DNA of 64,000 nucleotides, from assembly GCA_963972255.1 (NCBI GenBank), contig CAXATO010000003.1:124001-188000 (forward strand). The letters run 5' to 3'. The notes beneath the pieces were generated by a model. That model worked only from the letters and a program-made list of their open reading frames with translations. It made no database searches and was not told where the DNA came from. This stretch comes from UBA1479 sp002706405. Its GTDB lineage: Bacteria > Pseudomonadota > Alphaproteobacteria > Rhodospirillales > Casp-alpha2. This document shows positions 41,225 through 49,660 of this stretch, one piece after another. Numbering within the stretch: the first letter of the stretch is position 1; each line of letters starts with the position of its first letter. The translations under genes and the position numbers were made by a program.

Positions 41225-41956
41225 TCAGCACCCCAGGGCGATGGCCAGGTCTTCGACGCTGTCGACGATCACGTCGTAATCGCTGGTTGCCTCGAAGTCC
41301 TTGACCTGATCGACGCCGTATTCCGTGGGCCGGTTGATATAGGCCGTGCGCAGGCCTTCCTTGCGGGCGGCCTCCAGGTCGTCGTTATGGGCGGCGCCCA
41401 TCATGACTTCCTCGGGCTTGACGCCGAGCAGGCGCACGGCATTGCGATAGACCTCGGGGTCGCGCTTGTAGGCCATGTGCATGTCCGACGAATAAATGAA
41501 GTCCCAGGGCAGGCCCGCGTGCTTGGCCATGTTGGCCAGCAGCATCAGCGAGCCGTTGGACAGCGGCGCGATCAGGAACTTGGTCTTCAGGCGCAACAGG
41601 CCGGGGATGCTGTCCGGCCACGGCGACAGCCGGTGCCAGAACATGTTGAGATCGGCCTTTTCGTCCTCCGTGAAGCGGTCGGCGATCCCGAACTCGACCA
41701 GAATTTCGTCCAGGCGTTCGCGATGAATGACGTCCAACGGCGTCCAGGCCCGCTGGCCAGAAATCACCCGATGCAGGCCCGGCCGGTAGCCGGCCCGCCA
41801 GGCCCGGGCGAAAGCTTCCCAGTCGACGCCTTCGATGCCTTTCTTCTTGGCCAGGGCCTCACCCATGCGGGTGATCGATCCACGCCAGTCGCTGATCGTC
41901 CCGAAGGTGTCGAACACGACGGCCTTCACGTTCTTGAAGTTTTCCTGCTTTGTCAT
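41225..41956 (-). CDS. Haloacid dehalogenase type II (HAD superfamily)
   Basis: The 243-residue HAD enzyme shows motif I VVFDTFGTISDW with the nucleophilic aspartate, motif II LIAPLSNGS, the lysine motif in AYKRDPEVYRNA, and motif III with MMGAAHNDDLEAARKEG. The DTFGT/SNGS pair and the ending TAYINRPTEYG are typical of L-2-haloacid dehalogenases and close homologues with other substrates. The ATG at 41956 follows GGAGGACGCGGA. Divergent from a DUF1194 gene. True dehalogenase activity is possible but not proven by sequence. Confidence 0.9.
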   Translation of the reverse strand: MTKQENFKNVKAVVFDTFGTISDWRGSITRMGEALAKKKGIEGVDWEAFARAWRAGYRPGLHRVISGQRAWTPLDVIHRERLDEILVEFGIADRFTEDEKADLNMFWHRLSPWPDSIPGLLRLKTKFLIAPLSNGSLMLLANMAKHAGLPWDFIYSSDMHMAYKRDPEVYRNAVRLLGVKPEEVMMGAAHNDDLEAARKEGLRTAYINRPTEYGVDQVKDFEATSDYDVIVDSVEDLAIALGC

Positions 41957-42092
41957 TCCGCGTCCTCCGTATTCGTATGCCCGCCCCGGCAAGTCACATA
42001 GCCGGTTCCGGGACAGGATGCCAGGGCCTCGGATCGTCCGCACCCTGCGGGAACTGCTTTACGACGGGTCGAGGGCGGTGTTTCATACCGGC

Positions 42093-42941
42093 ATGGGTAC
42101 ACGTGGATGGGCGGCGTGCATGGCGGCATTGCTGACGATGGCAGTGCCGGCCGAGGCCAAGGAGGCCAGGGACGTCGACCTGGAACTGGTGCTCGCCGTG
42201 GATGTTTCCGGCAGCATCGATGATGAAGAAGCGCGCCTGCAGCGCGAGGGCTTCGTCACGGCCATCACCAACCCGCATATCCTGCGCGCCATCCGTTCGG
42301 GCCCCTTCGGCCGGGTCGCCGTGATGTATGTGGAATGGTCGGGCCTGGACCGTCACCGTATCGTCGCCGGCTGGACCTTGATCGCCGATGAAAGCGACGC
42401 CCGCGATTTCGCGGAAACCATTTCCGACGCGGCGCCGTTCCGGGGCCAATGGACCTCGATCTCCAGCATCATCGACCAAAGCATGACCTACCTGGAGGAA
42501 AACGAATACCGGGGGACCCGCCGCGTCATCGATATTTCCGGCGACGGCGAAAACAACAACGGCGATCCCATCATGGGGGCGCGTGACCGGGCCGTCGCCG
42601 CCGGGGTGACCATCAACGGTCTGCCTATCATCAACGGGCGCATCGGCCCCAACGGCATGGCGCCGCCGGTGGACCTGGACGGCTACTATCGGGATTGCCT
42701 AATCGGCGGGCCGGGCGCGTTTCTGGTCGTCGCCCGCGGGTTTTCCGACTTTGCCCGCGCCATCCGGCGCAAGCTGTTCCTGGAACTGTCCGGCTGGCAG
42801 CCCGGCCCCCGGCGCGTGCGGGCGGCGGTTCGGCCGAAGGTCGATTGCCTGACCGGTGAAAAGCGCATGCGCCGCGAGCTGCAGGAACTGAACGACATTC
42901 AGAAAGAGCGCTACCGGGGCGCGCTCCCGAAGGCGCATTGA
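42093..42941 (+). CDS. DUF1194 von Willebrand factor A-like secreted protein (copy 1)
   Basis: The 282-residue protein has a signal peptide (MGTRGWAACMAALLTMAVPAEA) and a vWA domain with the intact metal site DVSGS in ELVLAVDVSGSIDDEE. Other shared features are RRVIDISGDGENNNGDP and the GVTINGLPIINGR stretch typical of DUF1194. The start at 42093 gives a normal signal peptide; another ATG at 42018 would add a long unusual leader. The next gene is a paralogue 15 bases downstream, so the two make a tandem pair. The role of DUF1194 proteins is unknown; vWA domains usually bind other proteins through a metal ion. Confidence 0.9.
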   Translation: MGTRGWAACMAALLTMAVPAEAKEARDVDLELVLAVDVSGSIDDEEARLQREGFVTAITNPHILRAIRSGPFGRVAVMYVEWSGLDRHRIVAGWTLIADESDARDFAETISDAAPFRGQWTSISSIIDQSMTYLEENEYRGTRRVIDISGDGENNNGDPIMGARDRAVAAGVTINGLPIINGRIGPNGMAPPVDLDGYYRDCLIGGPGAFLVVARGFSDFARAIRRKLFLELSGWQPGPRRVRAAVRPKVDCLTGEKRMRRELQELNDIQKERYRGALPKAH

Positions 42942-42956
42942 GGTAGGATGGCGGCC

Positions 42957-43763
42957 ATGCGGTTTTTGCACCTATTCCCGGTGATGACGGCGGTTGTGCT
43001 GATGGTCCTGTCCGGCCCGGCCCGTGCCCTTGATGTCGATCTGGAACTGGTCCTGGCCGTCGACGTGTCCGGCAGCATCGAAAAGGACGAAGCCGAGTTG
43101 CAGCGCGAGGGCTTCGTCCAGGCGTTCCGCAACGAGGCCGTGATCCGCGCCGTCACAAGCGGTGAACACAAACGCATCGCCGTCACCTATGTCGAATGGG
43201 CCGGCACCGGCCATCAGCGCATGGGCATCGACTGGCGGATCATCGACGGCGTCAAGGCGGCCCACGGCTTTGCCGACGAACTGTCCGGCCTGCCTTTCGC
43301 CTCGGCACTCTGGACGTCCATTTCCGGCGCCATCGATTTCGGCATGGAACGCCTTCGGGCCAGCCCGCACCGGTCCAAGCGCCGGGTCATCGACATTTCC
43401 GGCGACGGTGCCAACAATCACGGCGAGGCGGTCCTGCCGGCCCGCGACCGCGCCGTGCGCCAGGGCGTGACCATCAACGGGCTGCCCATCGTCAACGGCC
43501 GGCCAAGCCCCTACGGCATGCCGCAACTGCCCAATCTGGACTGGTATTTCGAGGATTGCGTGATCGGCGGTCCGGGGGCCTTCATCGTCGTCGCCGACGG
43601 CTTCGCCGATTTCGGCCGTGCCATCAAGCGCAAGCTGATTCGTGAAATCGCCGGGCTGGGCGGGCTGCGGCATAGACCGTCATTGCTTCATCAGGCGCGT
43701 TTGGAGGCCCGCCCGCCGTGCGATGCGGGCGAGCAGATGCTGCTAGAGATGGACGATACTTAA
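42957..43763 (+). CDS. DUF1194 von Willebrand factor A-like secreted protein (copy 2)
   Basis: The 268-residue paralogue of the preceding gene has a signal peptide (FLHLFPVMTAVVLMVLSGPARA), the same metal site (VLAVDVSGSIEKDE), and RRVIDISGDGANNHGEA plus GVTINGLPIVNGR. The two differ at many positions and at the C-terminus, where copy 2 keeps only a single cysteine region (PPCDAGEQMLLEM). I chose ATG 42957 because AGGTAGG lies nine bases upstream; ATG 42948 touches that site. The stop codon lies inside the first unit of a 21-bp tandem repeat. Confidence 0.9.
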   Translation: MRFLHLFPVMTAVVLMVLSGPARALDVDLELVLAVDVSGSIEKDEAELQREGFVQAFRNEAVIRAVTSGEHKRIAVTYVEWAGTGHQRMGIDWRIIDGVKAAHGFADELSGLPFASALWTSISGAIDFGMERLRASPHRSKRRVIDISGDGANNHGEAVLPARDRAVRQGVTINGLPIVNGRPSPYGMPQLPNLDWYFEDCVIGGPGAFIVVADGFADFGRAIKRKLIREIAGLGGLRHRPSLLHQARLEARPPCDAGEQMLLEMDDT

Positions 43764-43799
43764 AGGCCTGGTATCTGCACTTAAAGGCCTAGTATCTGC
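43758..43799. repeat. 21-bp direct tandem repeat, two copies
   Basis: Two adjacent 21-base units (43758-43778 and 43779-43799) differ at one position only (G/A in CCTGGTAT against CCTAGTAT). The first unit contains the last codon and the TAA stop of the second DUF1194 gene. Each unit includes the palindrome AGGCCT. It stands at the border of the low-G+C module. Confidence 0.9.
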
Positions 43800-43845
43800 G
43801 TTTGTCGACGGTCGAAAATGGGGCGTATATCACAGCAGTTACACC

Positions 43846-43873
43846 TTTGTATTAGATATATATCATGTATAAT
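43846..43873 (+). promoter_or_regulatory. Candidate sigma-70 promoter of the low-G+C module
   Basis: A perfect -10 hexamer TATAAT (43868-43873) stands 16 bases after TTTGTA (43846-43851) in a strongly AT-rich stretch. It lies about 75 bases before the chosen start of the membrane protein gene. Confidence 0.45.
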
Positions 43874-43949
43874 TTTATTTGCCGCCTGATTGAGCAACTG
43901 TGTTTCGACCGAAGGGGGGATCGGGAAGTTGGAAGAGGTTCGTGTTGCT

Positions 43950-44762
43950 ATGGATAGCCTCAGGGATGCAGGTGTCCAACTGGGGACGGCGCTTACGGGG
44001 TTCAGCGATCATTTTATAGGATTGTCGGCGGCGCTTGCCGGCGTCGGCATCCTGTCGATGGCCCTCTTGCAACTCATCAAAGACCTGTTTCCTGTCAGAA
44101 TGTGGTTTCAGTGCATGATGCTGCGCCGCTGGCTGCGGGGTCGTGTGTCAAAGGCCGTTCGCCATGAACTTAAACTTGAGCCTTCTGAGGAGCCATTGGC
44201 TGAGATGGCAGAACAGATGCTGATCGGGCTCGCGATGGATGGCGACCGCACAGCACTTCTTAGTCTGCCCATCGAGAAGCTGGCCGGGCAAATCAATGTA
44301 GGAAGTCAAGCTGTCATCGAATACCCGGATCGCTACCGGGCTTGTCTCATCGTCCTAGCGGGTGGTGCGGACACGAATGATTTGCTGACCCTTCTCGGGC
44401 TGAGCGGCAGCGAAGATGCGTCGCGACGAGATGATGGTGTTGAGGAGAAAGCGATAAGACCGTCGGAGGTGGACCAAGCCTATATCGATGCGAAGCGGAG
44501 GGTCGCTGCACATATCCAGCGATCGCTCGACGTCTTTCAGATTCGGGTGACACTGCGCTGGGAATGGTTGATGAAGAGCCTGTCTATTGCATTTAGCATC
44601 TTGGTCATATTTCTCCTGGTCGCCACGTTCTTGCCTACCGCGATCGACAATACCTCGGAAAAAATCACCTGGATATTGATCGCCACCATTGGCGGATTCG
44701 TCGCGCCGGTGGCACGTGATCTTGTCGCTAGCCTACAGAAGATTAGAGGGCGCGGCACTTGA
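43950..44762 (+). CDS. Membrane protein of unknown function, first gene of a low-G+C module
   Basis: The 270-residue protein (from ATG 43950) has one helix near the N-terminus (FIGLSAALAGVGILSMALLQLI) and two at the C-terminus (SLSIAFSILVIFLLVATFLP; ITWILIATIGGFVAPVARDL). Between them is a ~150-residue cytoplasmic-type region that contains EEPLAEMAEQMLIGLAMDGD and a charged helix SEVDQAYIDAKRRVAAHIQR. I do not recognise the family. Composition is clearly lower in G+C than its neighbours. Its TGA overlaps the TTG start of the hydrolase gene, so the two are translationally coupled and probably act together. Confidence 0.72.
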   Translation: MDSLRDAGVQLGTALTGFSDHFIGLSAALAGVGILSMALLQLIKDLFPVRMWFQCMMLRRWLRGRVSKAVRHELKLEPSEEPLAEMAEQMLIGLAMDGDRTALLSLPIEKLAGQINVGSQAVIEYPDRYRACLIVLAGGADTNDLLTLLGLSGSEDASRRDDGVEEKAIRPSEVDQAYIDAKRRVAAHIQRSLDVFQIRVTLRWEWLMKSLSIAFSILVIFLLVATFLPTAIDNTSEKITWILIATIGGFVAPVARDLVASLQKIRGRGT

Positions 44763-45706
44763 GCATCGATTATGGCGATTGGACCGTTCGCGTCGATTCT
44801 GTCGGCGGCGATGTGGCACCGTACCTGATCGACGAAAGTTCAAACAGCGTGTCTGGACAGGTTCTGGTTCTGGTCCACGGCTTCAAGAATTCCAGGCGCG
44901 ATGCCTGGGACCGCTATGAGGAGTTTTTGGATCAGGTCTTGAAATACGCAGGTGGGATTCCTGGCGAACTTAGCATTCGTGGTTTTACATGGCCGGGGGA
45001 TGCGAATTTCGGTCCGGTCTCTTTCGCTGGTTTTCTCAGCTATCCCGTCGAAGTGCGGGATGCACGTATGTCTGCCCGTCGCCTCGCGTATCACCTGGCG
45101 ACTTTGACGGGTCCAGAAGGGCGGCCGGTGGAGATCAGTCTTCTTGGACATTCTCTCGGATGTCGACTGATACTGGAAGCGTTGGCGAATCTTGTTGGAC
45201 AGGACAAAGACCGGCAGCGGGATGGAGATGAGGATGGTCCCAGGGTCCCCGTGAATACAATCTTCATTCGCATCGTAGGGCTGATGGCCGCCGCGGTTCC
45301 CGTTGTGCTGGTCGAAGAAGGGGGGCGTCTGGAGGAGCCTTCCCGCATCGCGGGGAAGCGCCTCGTGTTCCATTCATCGATGGACCAGGTTCTGCGTTTC
45401 GCATTTCCTGCGGGACAGATACTCTCACACCAGATCAGACTGGAAGACCAACCTTATCTAAACGCCGTGGGATTGTACGGAGAGCCGGTAGGTTTTGGTG
45501 AAGGTCGAGAGTCTTTGTATCCCAACAGCCATGGTGACTATTGGGGGGACTATCGGATCGCTTCGCGTATCGCTAATGAGTTCGGTGCTGCGGTCATTCG
45601 TGAATTGAAGCACCGCGAAACCGAAACGTATCAGATTCCCGAAATGCCCGAGCTGGTGGGGCGCAACATCGGTGGGCGCGATATCAGCGGTGATGAATTC
45701 AGATAG
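44759..45706 (+). CDS. Alpha/beta hydrolase (DUF900/DUF726-like), second gene of a low-G+C module
   Basis: The 315-residue hydrolase starts with a TTG that overlaps the stop of the membrane protein gene (TTGA), with AGAGGG upstream. Catalytic features are the oxyanion loop VLVLVHGFKNSR, the nucleophile elbow ISLLGHSLGCRLILEAL (GHSLG), a possible acid in HSSMDQVLRFA and histidine in YPNSHGDYWGD. There is no signal peptide. The layout resembles DUF900/DUF726 esterases and lipases with roles near membranes. Coupling to a membrane partner suggests a lipid- or membrane-directed activity; this is inference. Confidence 0.8.
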   Translation: MSIDYGDWTVRVDSVGGDVAPYLIDESSNSVSGQVLVLVHGFKNSRRDAWDRYEEFLDQVLKYAGGIPGELSIRGFTWPGDANFGPVSFAGFLSYPVEVRDARMSARRLAYHLATLTGPEGRPVEISLLGHSLGCRLILEALANLVGQDKDRQRDGDEDGPRVPVNTIFIRIVGLMAAAVPVVLVEEGGRLEEPSRIAGKRLVFHSSMDQVLRFAFPAGQILSHQIRLEDQPYLNAVGLYGEPVGFGEGRESLYPNSHGDYWGDYRIASRIANEFGAAVIRELKHRETETYQIPEMPELVGRNIGGRDISGDEFR

Positions 45707-45757
45707 GAAGCTCTGCAGCCCTCGCCGGTTGCCCCTACAATCCCTTAAACGGATGAC

Positions 45758-46651
45758 CTAAATCTCAATCTCGCCCCGCATCACCGGCGCGCAGGCGCCG
45801 CCGACGCGGATCGCCGAGACGGTGCCGCCGCTGACGTCCGCCGATGTTTCGATCAGCGATGGGCGGCCCATCTTGACCCCCTGAACGATGCGATAAACGT
45901 GACTGCCGTCGTCGGACGCCAAGTCACCCAACAGGCCCGTCAGAGCCGCCGCCGCCGCGCCGGTCGCGGGGTCTTCGGCGATGCCCAGGCCCGGTGCGAA
46001 CATGCGCGCGCGGAAGGTGCCGGGGGCGGCCGGGTCCGGGGCGTAGATGTAGATATGGCCCCCCATGGCGGGGTGTCGGGAGATGGCGTCCCCGTTGCCG
46101 CGGGCGCGGGCAAGGGCCTCGACGCCTTTAAGACGTGCGATGGGAAAGACCATGCCGGCGGAGCCCAAGAGCGGCGGATGGGCCGACGTGTCGATGTCGT
46201 CCGGCGCCAATCCGACGCAGGGCGCGAATTCGTCCGGGGTGAAGGTGTCGCCGCGGGTGAACCCCTGGGGGGCGGTCAGGCGGGCACCCAGCGGCCCGTC
46301 GGGCCCTGGGCGGATGTCGACAAAGACCAGGCCGGCCCCTTCCTCGAACCGCAAGGTGGATTTCAGGGATTTGCCGAACAGCCTGCCCTCGCGGGCCAGC
46401 ACGAAGGCCGTGCCGACGTTGGGGTGCCCGGCGAAGGGCAATTCACGGCCCGGCGTGAAGATCCGCACCCGGGCCGTATTGGCCGGGTCGGCGGGCGGCA
46501 GGACGAAGGTCGTTTCCGACAGGTTGAATTCGCGGGCGATGGTCTGCATGGCATCGCCGGAAAGACCTTCGGCGTCCAGCACCACGGCCAGCGGATTGCC
46601 GCCGAAGGGGCGGTCGGTGAAGACATCGACGGTGACGAAGCGGCGCTTCAT
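45758..46651 (-). CDS. PhzF-family isomerase/epimerase
   Basis: The 297-residue protein belongs to the PhzF/diaminopimelate-epimerase-like fold. The first lobe opens RRFVTVDVFTDRPFGGNPLAVV and holds the conserved glutamate in NLSETTFVLPP; the GHPNVGTAFVL loop is the family signature (G-H-P-x-x-G-T). The second lobe includes EDPATGAAAAALTGLL, matching the D-P-A-T-G-S/A motif. PhzF itself isomerises a phenazine precursor; most relatives act on unknown small molecules, and no phenazine genes are near. The ATG at 46651 has an ideal GGAGG site. Confidence 0.92.
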   Translation of the reverse strand: MKRRFVTVDVFTDRPFGGNPLAVVLDAEGLSGDAMQTIAREFNLSETTFVLPPADPANTARVRIFTPGRELPFAGHPNVGTAFVLAREGRLFGKSLKSTLRFEEGAGLVFVDIRPGPDGPLGARLTAPQGFTRGDTFTPDEFAPCVGLAPDDIDTSAHPPLLGSAGMVFPIARLKGVEALARARGNGDAISRHPAMGGHIYIYAPDPAAPGTFRARMFAPGLGIAEDPATGAAAAALTGLLGDLASDDGSHVYRIVQGVKMGRPSLIETSADVSGGTVSAIRVGGACAPVMRGEIEI

Positions 46652-46967
46652 GAGAACCTCCGATACTGCATGACGCCTGAACAATCGAACGTCCCGAAAG
46701 GACGGTCAACGGCCGCATTGTTAGGGAACGTTTCCGGCTGCGCCGAAGTGGAACGCCACCATTCGTGGCGGCGAAACCAGAAAGGAAAAAGTCGCGCCAG
46801 ATGGATTTTTCACCATAGGTCTATGGCCATTAGCCCAGATTGCTGCCTGAAATCTCATAACATAATATTCGGGAAATAAGGGATTCGGTGCGGCTGCGTG
46901 GCAGGGTTTGCGATGCGCAGATCGCGTAAATATGGTGATTGACGTCGCCGTGTGGAAGGTAAGGCCA
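46652..46967. other. 316-base divergent intergenic region upstream of the PAS gene
   Basis: It holds the ribosome-binding site of the PhzF gene at its left edge, a G+C-rich middle, and an AT-rich part (46800-46880). There TTGCTG (46840-46845) and TAATAT (46863-46868) with a 17-base spacer form a possible promoter for the PAS gene. The hairpin-like CCACCATTCGTGGCGG is present near 46760. No gene is supported. Confidence 0.5.
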
Positions 46968-47492
46968 GTGTCTCAAGAGCCAACGGTGACCAACAAAGAG
47001 ACGTTCTTCGGCGACAACGAGATCATCGTGTCGAAGACCGATCTCAAGGGCCACATCACCTATGCGAACGATGTGTTCCTGGATATCGCCGGCTATACCG
47101 AGTCCGAAGTTCTCGGCAAGCCGCATAACATCATCCGCCATCCGTACATGCCCAGATGCATCTACAAGCTGTTGTGGGAGACGATCGCCGCAGGCGATGA
47201 AATCTTCGGCTACATCATGAACCGCTGCAAGAACGGCGACCATTACTGGGTGCTGGCCCATGTCACGCCGTCGCGCAACGATGCGGGCGAGATCGTCGGT
47301 TATCATTCCAACCGCCGCGTGCCGAGCCGCAAGATTCTCGATGAGACGATCTTGCCGCTGTACGAGCAGCTGCGGCGGAAGGAGGGCAGCTTCGACAACC
47401 GCAAGGATGGCATGAACGCGGCCTTCGACGACATCACCCGGATGTTGCAAAGCAAGGGCGTCGCTTACGACGAATTTATCGCCAGGCTGTAA
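46968..47492 (+). CDS. Aer/CetB-like PAS sensor protein (copy 1)
   Basis: The 174-residue protein is a single PAS domain of the aerotaxis type: VSKTDLKGHITYANDVFLDI, then AGYTESEVLGKPHNIIRHP and MPRCIYKLLWETIAAGDEI, and the core NGDHYWVLAHVTPSR. These segments follow the FAD-binding PAS of Aer, including the tryptophan in LLWETI and the ANDVF strand. The GTG at 46968 is chosen because it gives the same length as the second copy, with AAGGT upstream; ATG 46932 is an alternative. A soluble chemoreceptor gene follows 70 bases later. It probably reads redox state or oxygen via FAD and passes it to that receptor. Confidence 0.85.
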   Translation: MSQEPTVTNKETFFGDNEIIVSKTDLKGHITYANDVFLDIAGYTESEVLGKPHNIIRHPYMPRCIYKLLWETIAAGDEIFGYIMNRCKNGDHYWVLAHVTPSRNDAGEIVGYHSNRRVPSRKILDETILPLYEQLRRKEGSFDNRKDGMNAAFDDITRMLQSKGVAYDEFIARL

Positions 47493-47562
47493 GGCAGGCC
47501 GACAGCCGCATCGTCGGGGCTGAACCGTTTCACAACGATTAGAATACTTTGAGGGAACCGGG

Positions 47563-48729
47563 ATGTTCATCTTTAACGCCAGTCCGACCAAGGGCAATCT
47601 CATCAGCCAGGCCCTGAAGGTCTGCGAATCCGTTTCCAACGGCGATTTCGAGGCGCGAATCATCGGCATCAGCGGCAAGCAGGGCGAAGTTGCCGAGCTG
47701 TGCCACGCGATCAATCGGCTGATCGACCGAACGGACGCCTATGTTCGGGAATCCACCGCGAGCCTGGAATACGTCAGCAAGAACAAGTATTTCCGACGGA
47801 TTCAGGAGCCGGGTATGTTGGGGGCCTACCTGACCGCGGCCCGCTCCATCAACGCGGCCACGCAATCGATGGAAGACCGCATCGCGGATTTTCAGGCTGT
47901 GGTCGGCGAATTCGAGACGACCATGCAGGGCGTGACGGAGACCGTGTCATCGGCGTCGACCGAGCTTGAATCGTCGGCCAATGCCATGAACGTGACCGCC
48001 GGATCGACCAGCGAACAGGCGGCCACTGTCGCGGCGGCGGCCGAGGAAGCCTCGGTCAACGTAGAAACGGTTGCTGCCGCGGCGGAGCAGTTGTCGAATT
48101 CGATCACCGAGATCGGGCGCCAGGTCAGCAACTCGTCGGACGTCGCCCGGGCGGCCGTCGAACGGGCCCGCGACGCGGACGAAAAGATCGCCGGTCTGAC
48201 CGAAGCCTCGCAGCGGATCGGCGAGGTTCTGGGCCTGATCACGGATATCGCGAACCAGACCAACCTTCTGGCGCTGAACGCGACCATCGAAGCGGCGCGG
48301 GCGGGTGAAGCCGGCAAGGGCTTTGCCGTGGTCGCCGCCGAGGTCAAGAACCTCGCCAACCAAACGGCTAAGGCGACCGACGAGATTTCCCTGCAGATTG
48401 ACAACATTCAGTCCGTCACGGGCGAAACGGTCGACGCGATCAAGGAAATCAACCGAACCATCAGCCAGATCGAAGAAACATCAACCGCGATTTCCGCCGC
48501 CGTCGAAGAGCAGGACGCGGCGACCAAGGAAATCGCCGTCAACGTGGAGCAGGCGGCGGTCGGTACGGCCGAAGTCACGAGCAACGTATCCCTGGTTACA
48601 CAGGGGGCACAGGAAACCGGCGAGGCCGCCGGTCAGGTTCTCAGTGCTTCAAGTGAACTGGCGAAGCAGTCGACGGTTCTGGAGATGGAAGTGCGCAACT
48701 TCCTGGAGCGGCTGCGGGCCGTGGTCTGA
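47563..48729 (+). CDS. Soluble methyl-accepting chemotaxis protein (copy 1)
   Basis: The 388-residue receptor has no transmembrane helix. The first ~110 residues look like two HAMP-type units (VSNGDFEARIIGISGKQGEV with LCHAINRLIDRTDAYVRES, then NKYFRRIQEPGMLGAYLTA). The rest is a coiled-coil signalling domain with the highly conserved tip DIANQTNLLALNATIEAARA that binds CheA and CheW. It has no own sensor domain. With the PAS gene just upstream, it likely forms a two-protein receptor similar to CetA/CetB of Campylobacter, here wholly cytoplasmic. Confidence 0.92.
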   Translation: MFIFNASPTKGNLISQALKVCESVSNGDFEARIIGISGKQGEVAELCHAINRLIDRTDAYVRESTASLEYVSKNKYFRRIQEPGMLGAYLTAARSINAATQSMEDRIADFQAVVGEFETTMQGVTETVSSASTELESSANAMNVTAGSTSEQAATVAAAAEEASVNVETVAAAAEQLSNSITEIGRQVSNSSDVARAAVERARDADEKIAGLTEASQRIGEVLGLITDIANQTNLLALNATIEAARAGEAGKGFAVVAAEVKNLANQTAKATDEISLQIDNIQSVTGETVDAIKEINRTISQIEETSTAISAAVEEQDAATKEIAVNVEQAAVGTAEVTSNVSLVTQGAQETGEAAGQVLSASSELAKQSTVLEMEVRNFLERLRAVV

Positions 48730-49032
48730 GCGCCGCCGCCTAGCGTGTGCGGCCGCCCCGCGGCCAATGGGCGGAACAGGCGTCGGTCGGAAAACTGAAT
48801 CGATTGTCCCGCAGGCCCCTCGATCTTGGTCGTATACGACTTTGGTCAATATTATATCTAGTTTAAACCATATATATAATGTGGATAATCGCCCTTGCTC
48901 ATCGGGAGGCGGTCGGCTTTGCAATGGCGGGCTGCTTTGCGGTGCGGTGCGAGACTTCCCGCCAGGCATGGCCGGGAGCAGGAGAACCGCGTCTGCGCCC
49001 CGCGCGGACGTTTTTGATACTGAGGAGACGAC
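48730..49032. other. 303-base intergenic region between the two PAS-receptor pairs
   Basis: The left half is G+C-rich. A sharp AT-rich block at about 48845-48885 contains a perfect TATAAT (48875-48880) but no good -35 element at normal distance. It probably carries the promoter of the second PAS gene, about 150 bases upstream of its ATG. A long leader with TGAGGAGACG before the start follows. No gene is supported. Confidence 0.5.
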
Positions 49033-49557
49033 ATGACCAAAGCCGTCAGCTTGACCGGCAAGGAGATTAGCTTCGGAGAAGACGAGATCATTGTCTCTAA
49101 GACCGACCTGAAAGGCCGGATTACCTACGCCAACGACGTGTTTCTGCGGGTTTCAGGATATCGCGAATCCGAAGTGCTCGGACAACCGCACAGTCTGATT
49201 CGCCATCCCGACATGCCTCGGTGCGTGTTCAAGCTGCTGTGGGATGACATTACCGCCGGTTCGGAGGTCTTCGCTTATGTGGTCAACCGCTGCAAGAACG
49301 GTGACCATTACTGGGTGCTGGCCCATGTCACGCCGTCGCGGGGCGAAGACGGCCAGATCATCGGCTACCATTCGAACCGCCGGGTGCCCGACCGTGAGAC
49401 GTTGGAGCGCGCCATCGTGCCGCTCTACCGCGATCTGAAGGCCAAGGAAGACAGCTTCGACAATCGTAAGGAAGGCATGAATGCGGCCTTCGGCGATATC
49501 ACCGCCCTGCTGCACAGCAAGGGCGTTGCCTACGATGAGTTCATCGCCACGCTGTAA
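49033..49557 (+). CDS. Aer/CetB-like PAS sensor protein (copy 2)
   Basis: The 174-residue paralogue of the gene at 46968 has VSKTDLKGRITYANDVFLRV, SGYRESEVLGQPHSLIRHPD, MPRCVFKLLWDDITAGSEV and NGDHYWVLAHVTPSRGEDG. The same candidate FAD contacts (ANDVF, LLWDDI, HYW) are kept, so both copies should bind flavin. The ATG follows GGAGACG. The N-terminal ~15 residues before the PAS core differ most from copy 1. The partner chemoreceptor gene follows after 103 bases. Confidence 0.88.
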   Translation: MTKAVSLTGKEISFGEDEIIVSKTDLKGRITYANDVFLRVSGYRESEVLGQPHSLIRHPDMPRCVFKLLWDDITAGSEVFAYVVNRCKNGDHYWVLAHVTPSRGEDGQIIGYHSNRRVPDRETLERAIVPLYRDLKAKEDSFDNRKEGMNAAFGDITALLHSKGVAYDEFIATL

Positions 49558-49660
49558 GCGCCCATCCATTTAAGTCATCGCAGGCCATCGCTCCTGCCCG
49601 GGACGCCCCGCCGGCATGCCCGTTTCGATCCACCAAAGCCCAGCCGAAGGAATTTCACTC

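Noticed and set aside
44759..45706. Assigning the alpha/beta hydrolase to a named anti-phage system
   Set aside because: There is no recognised partner of a described defence system next to it; composition and coupling alone are not enough.
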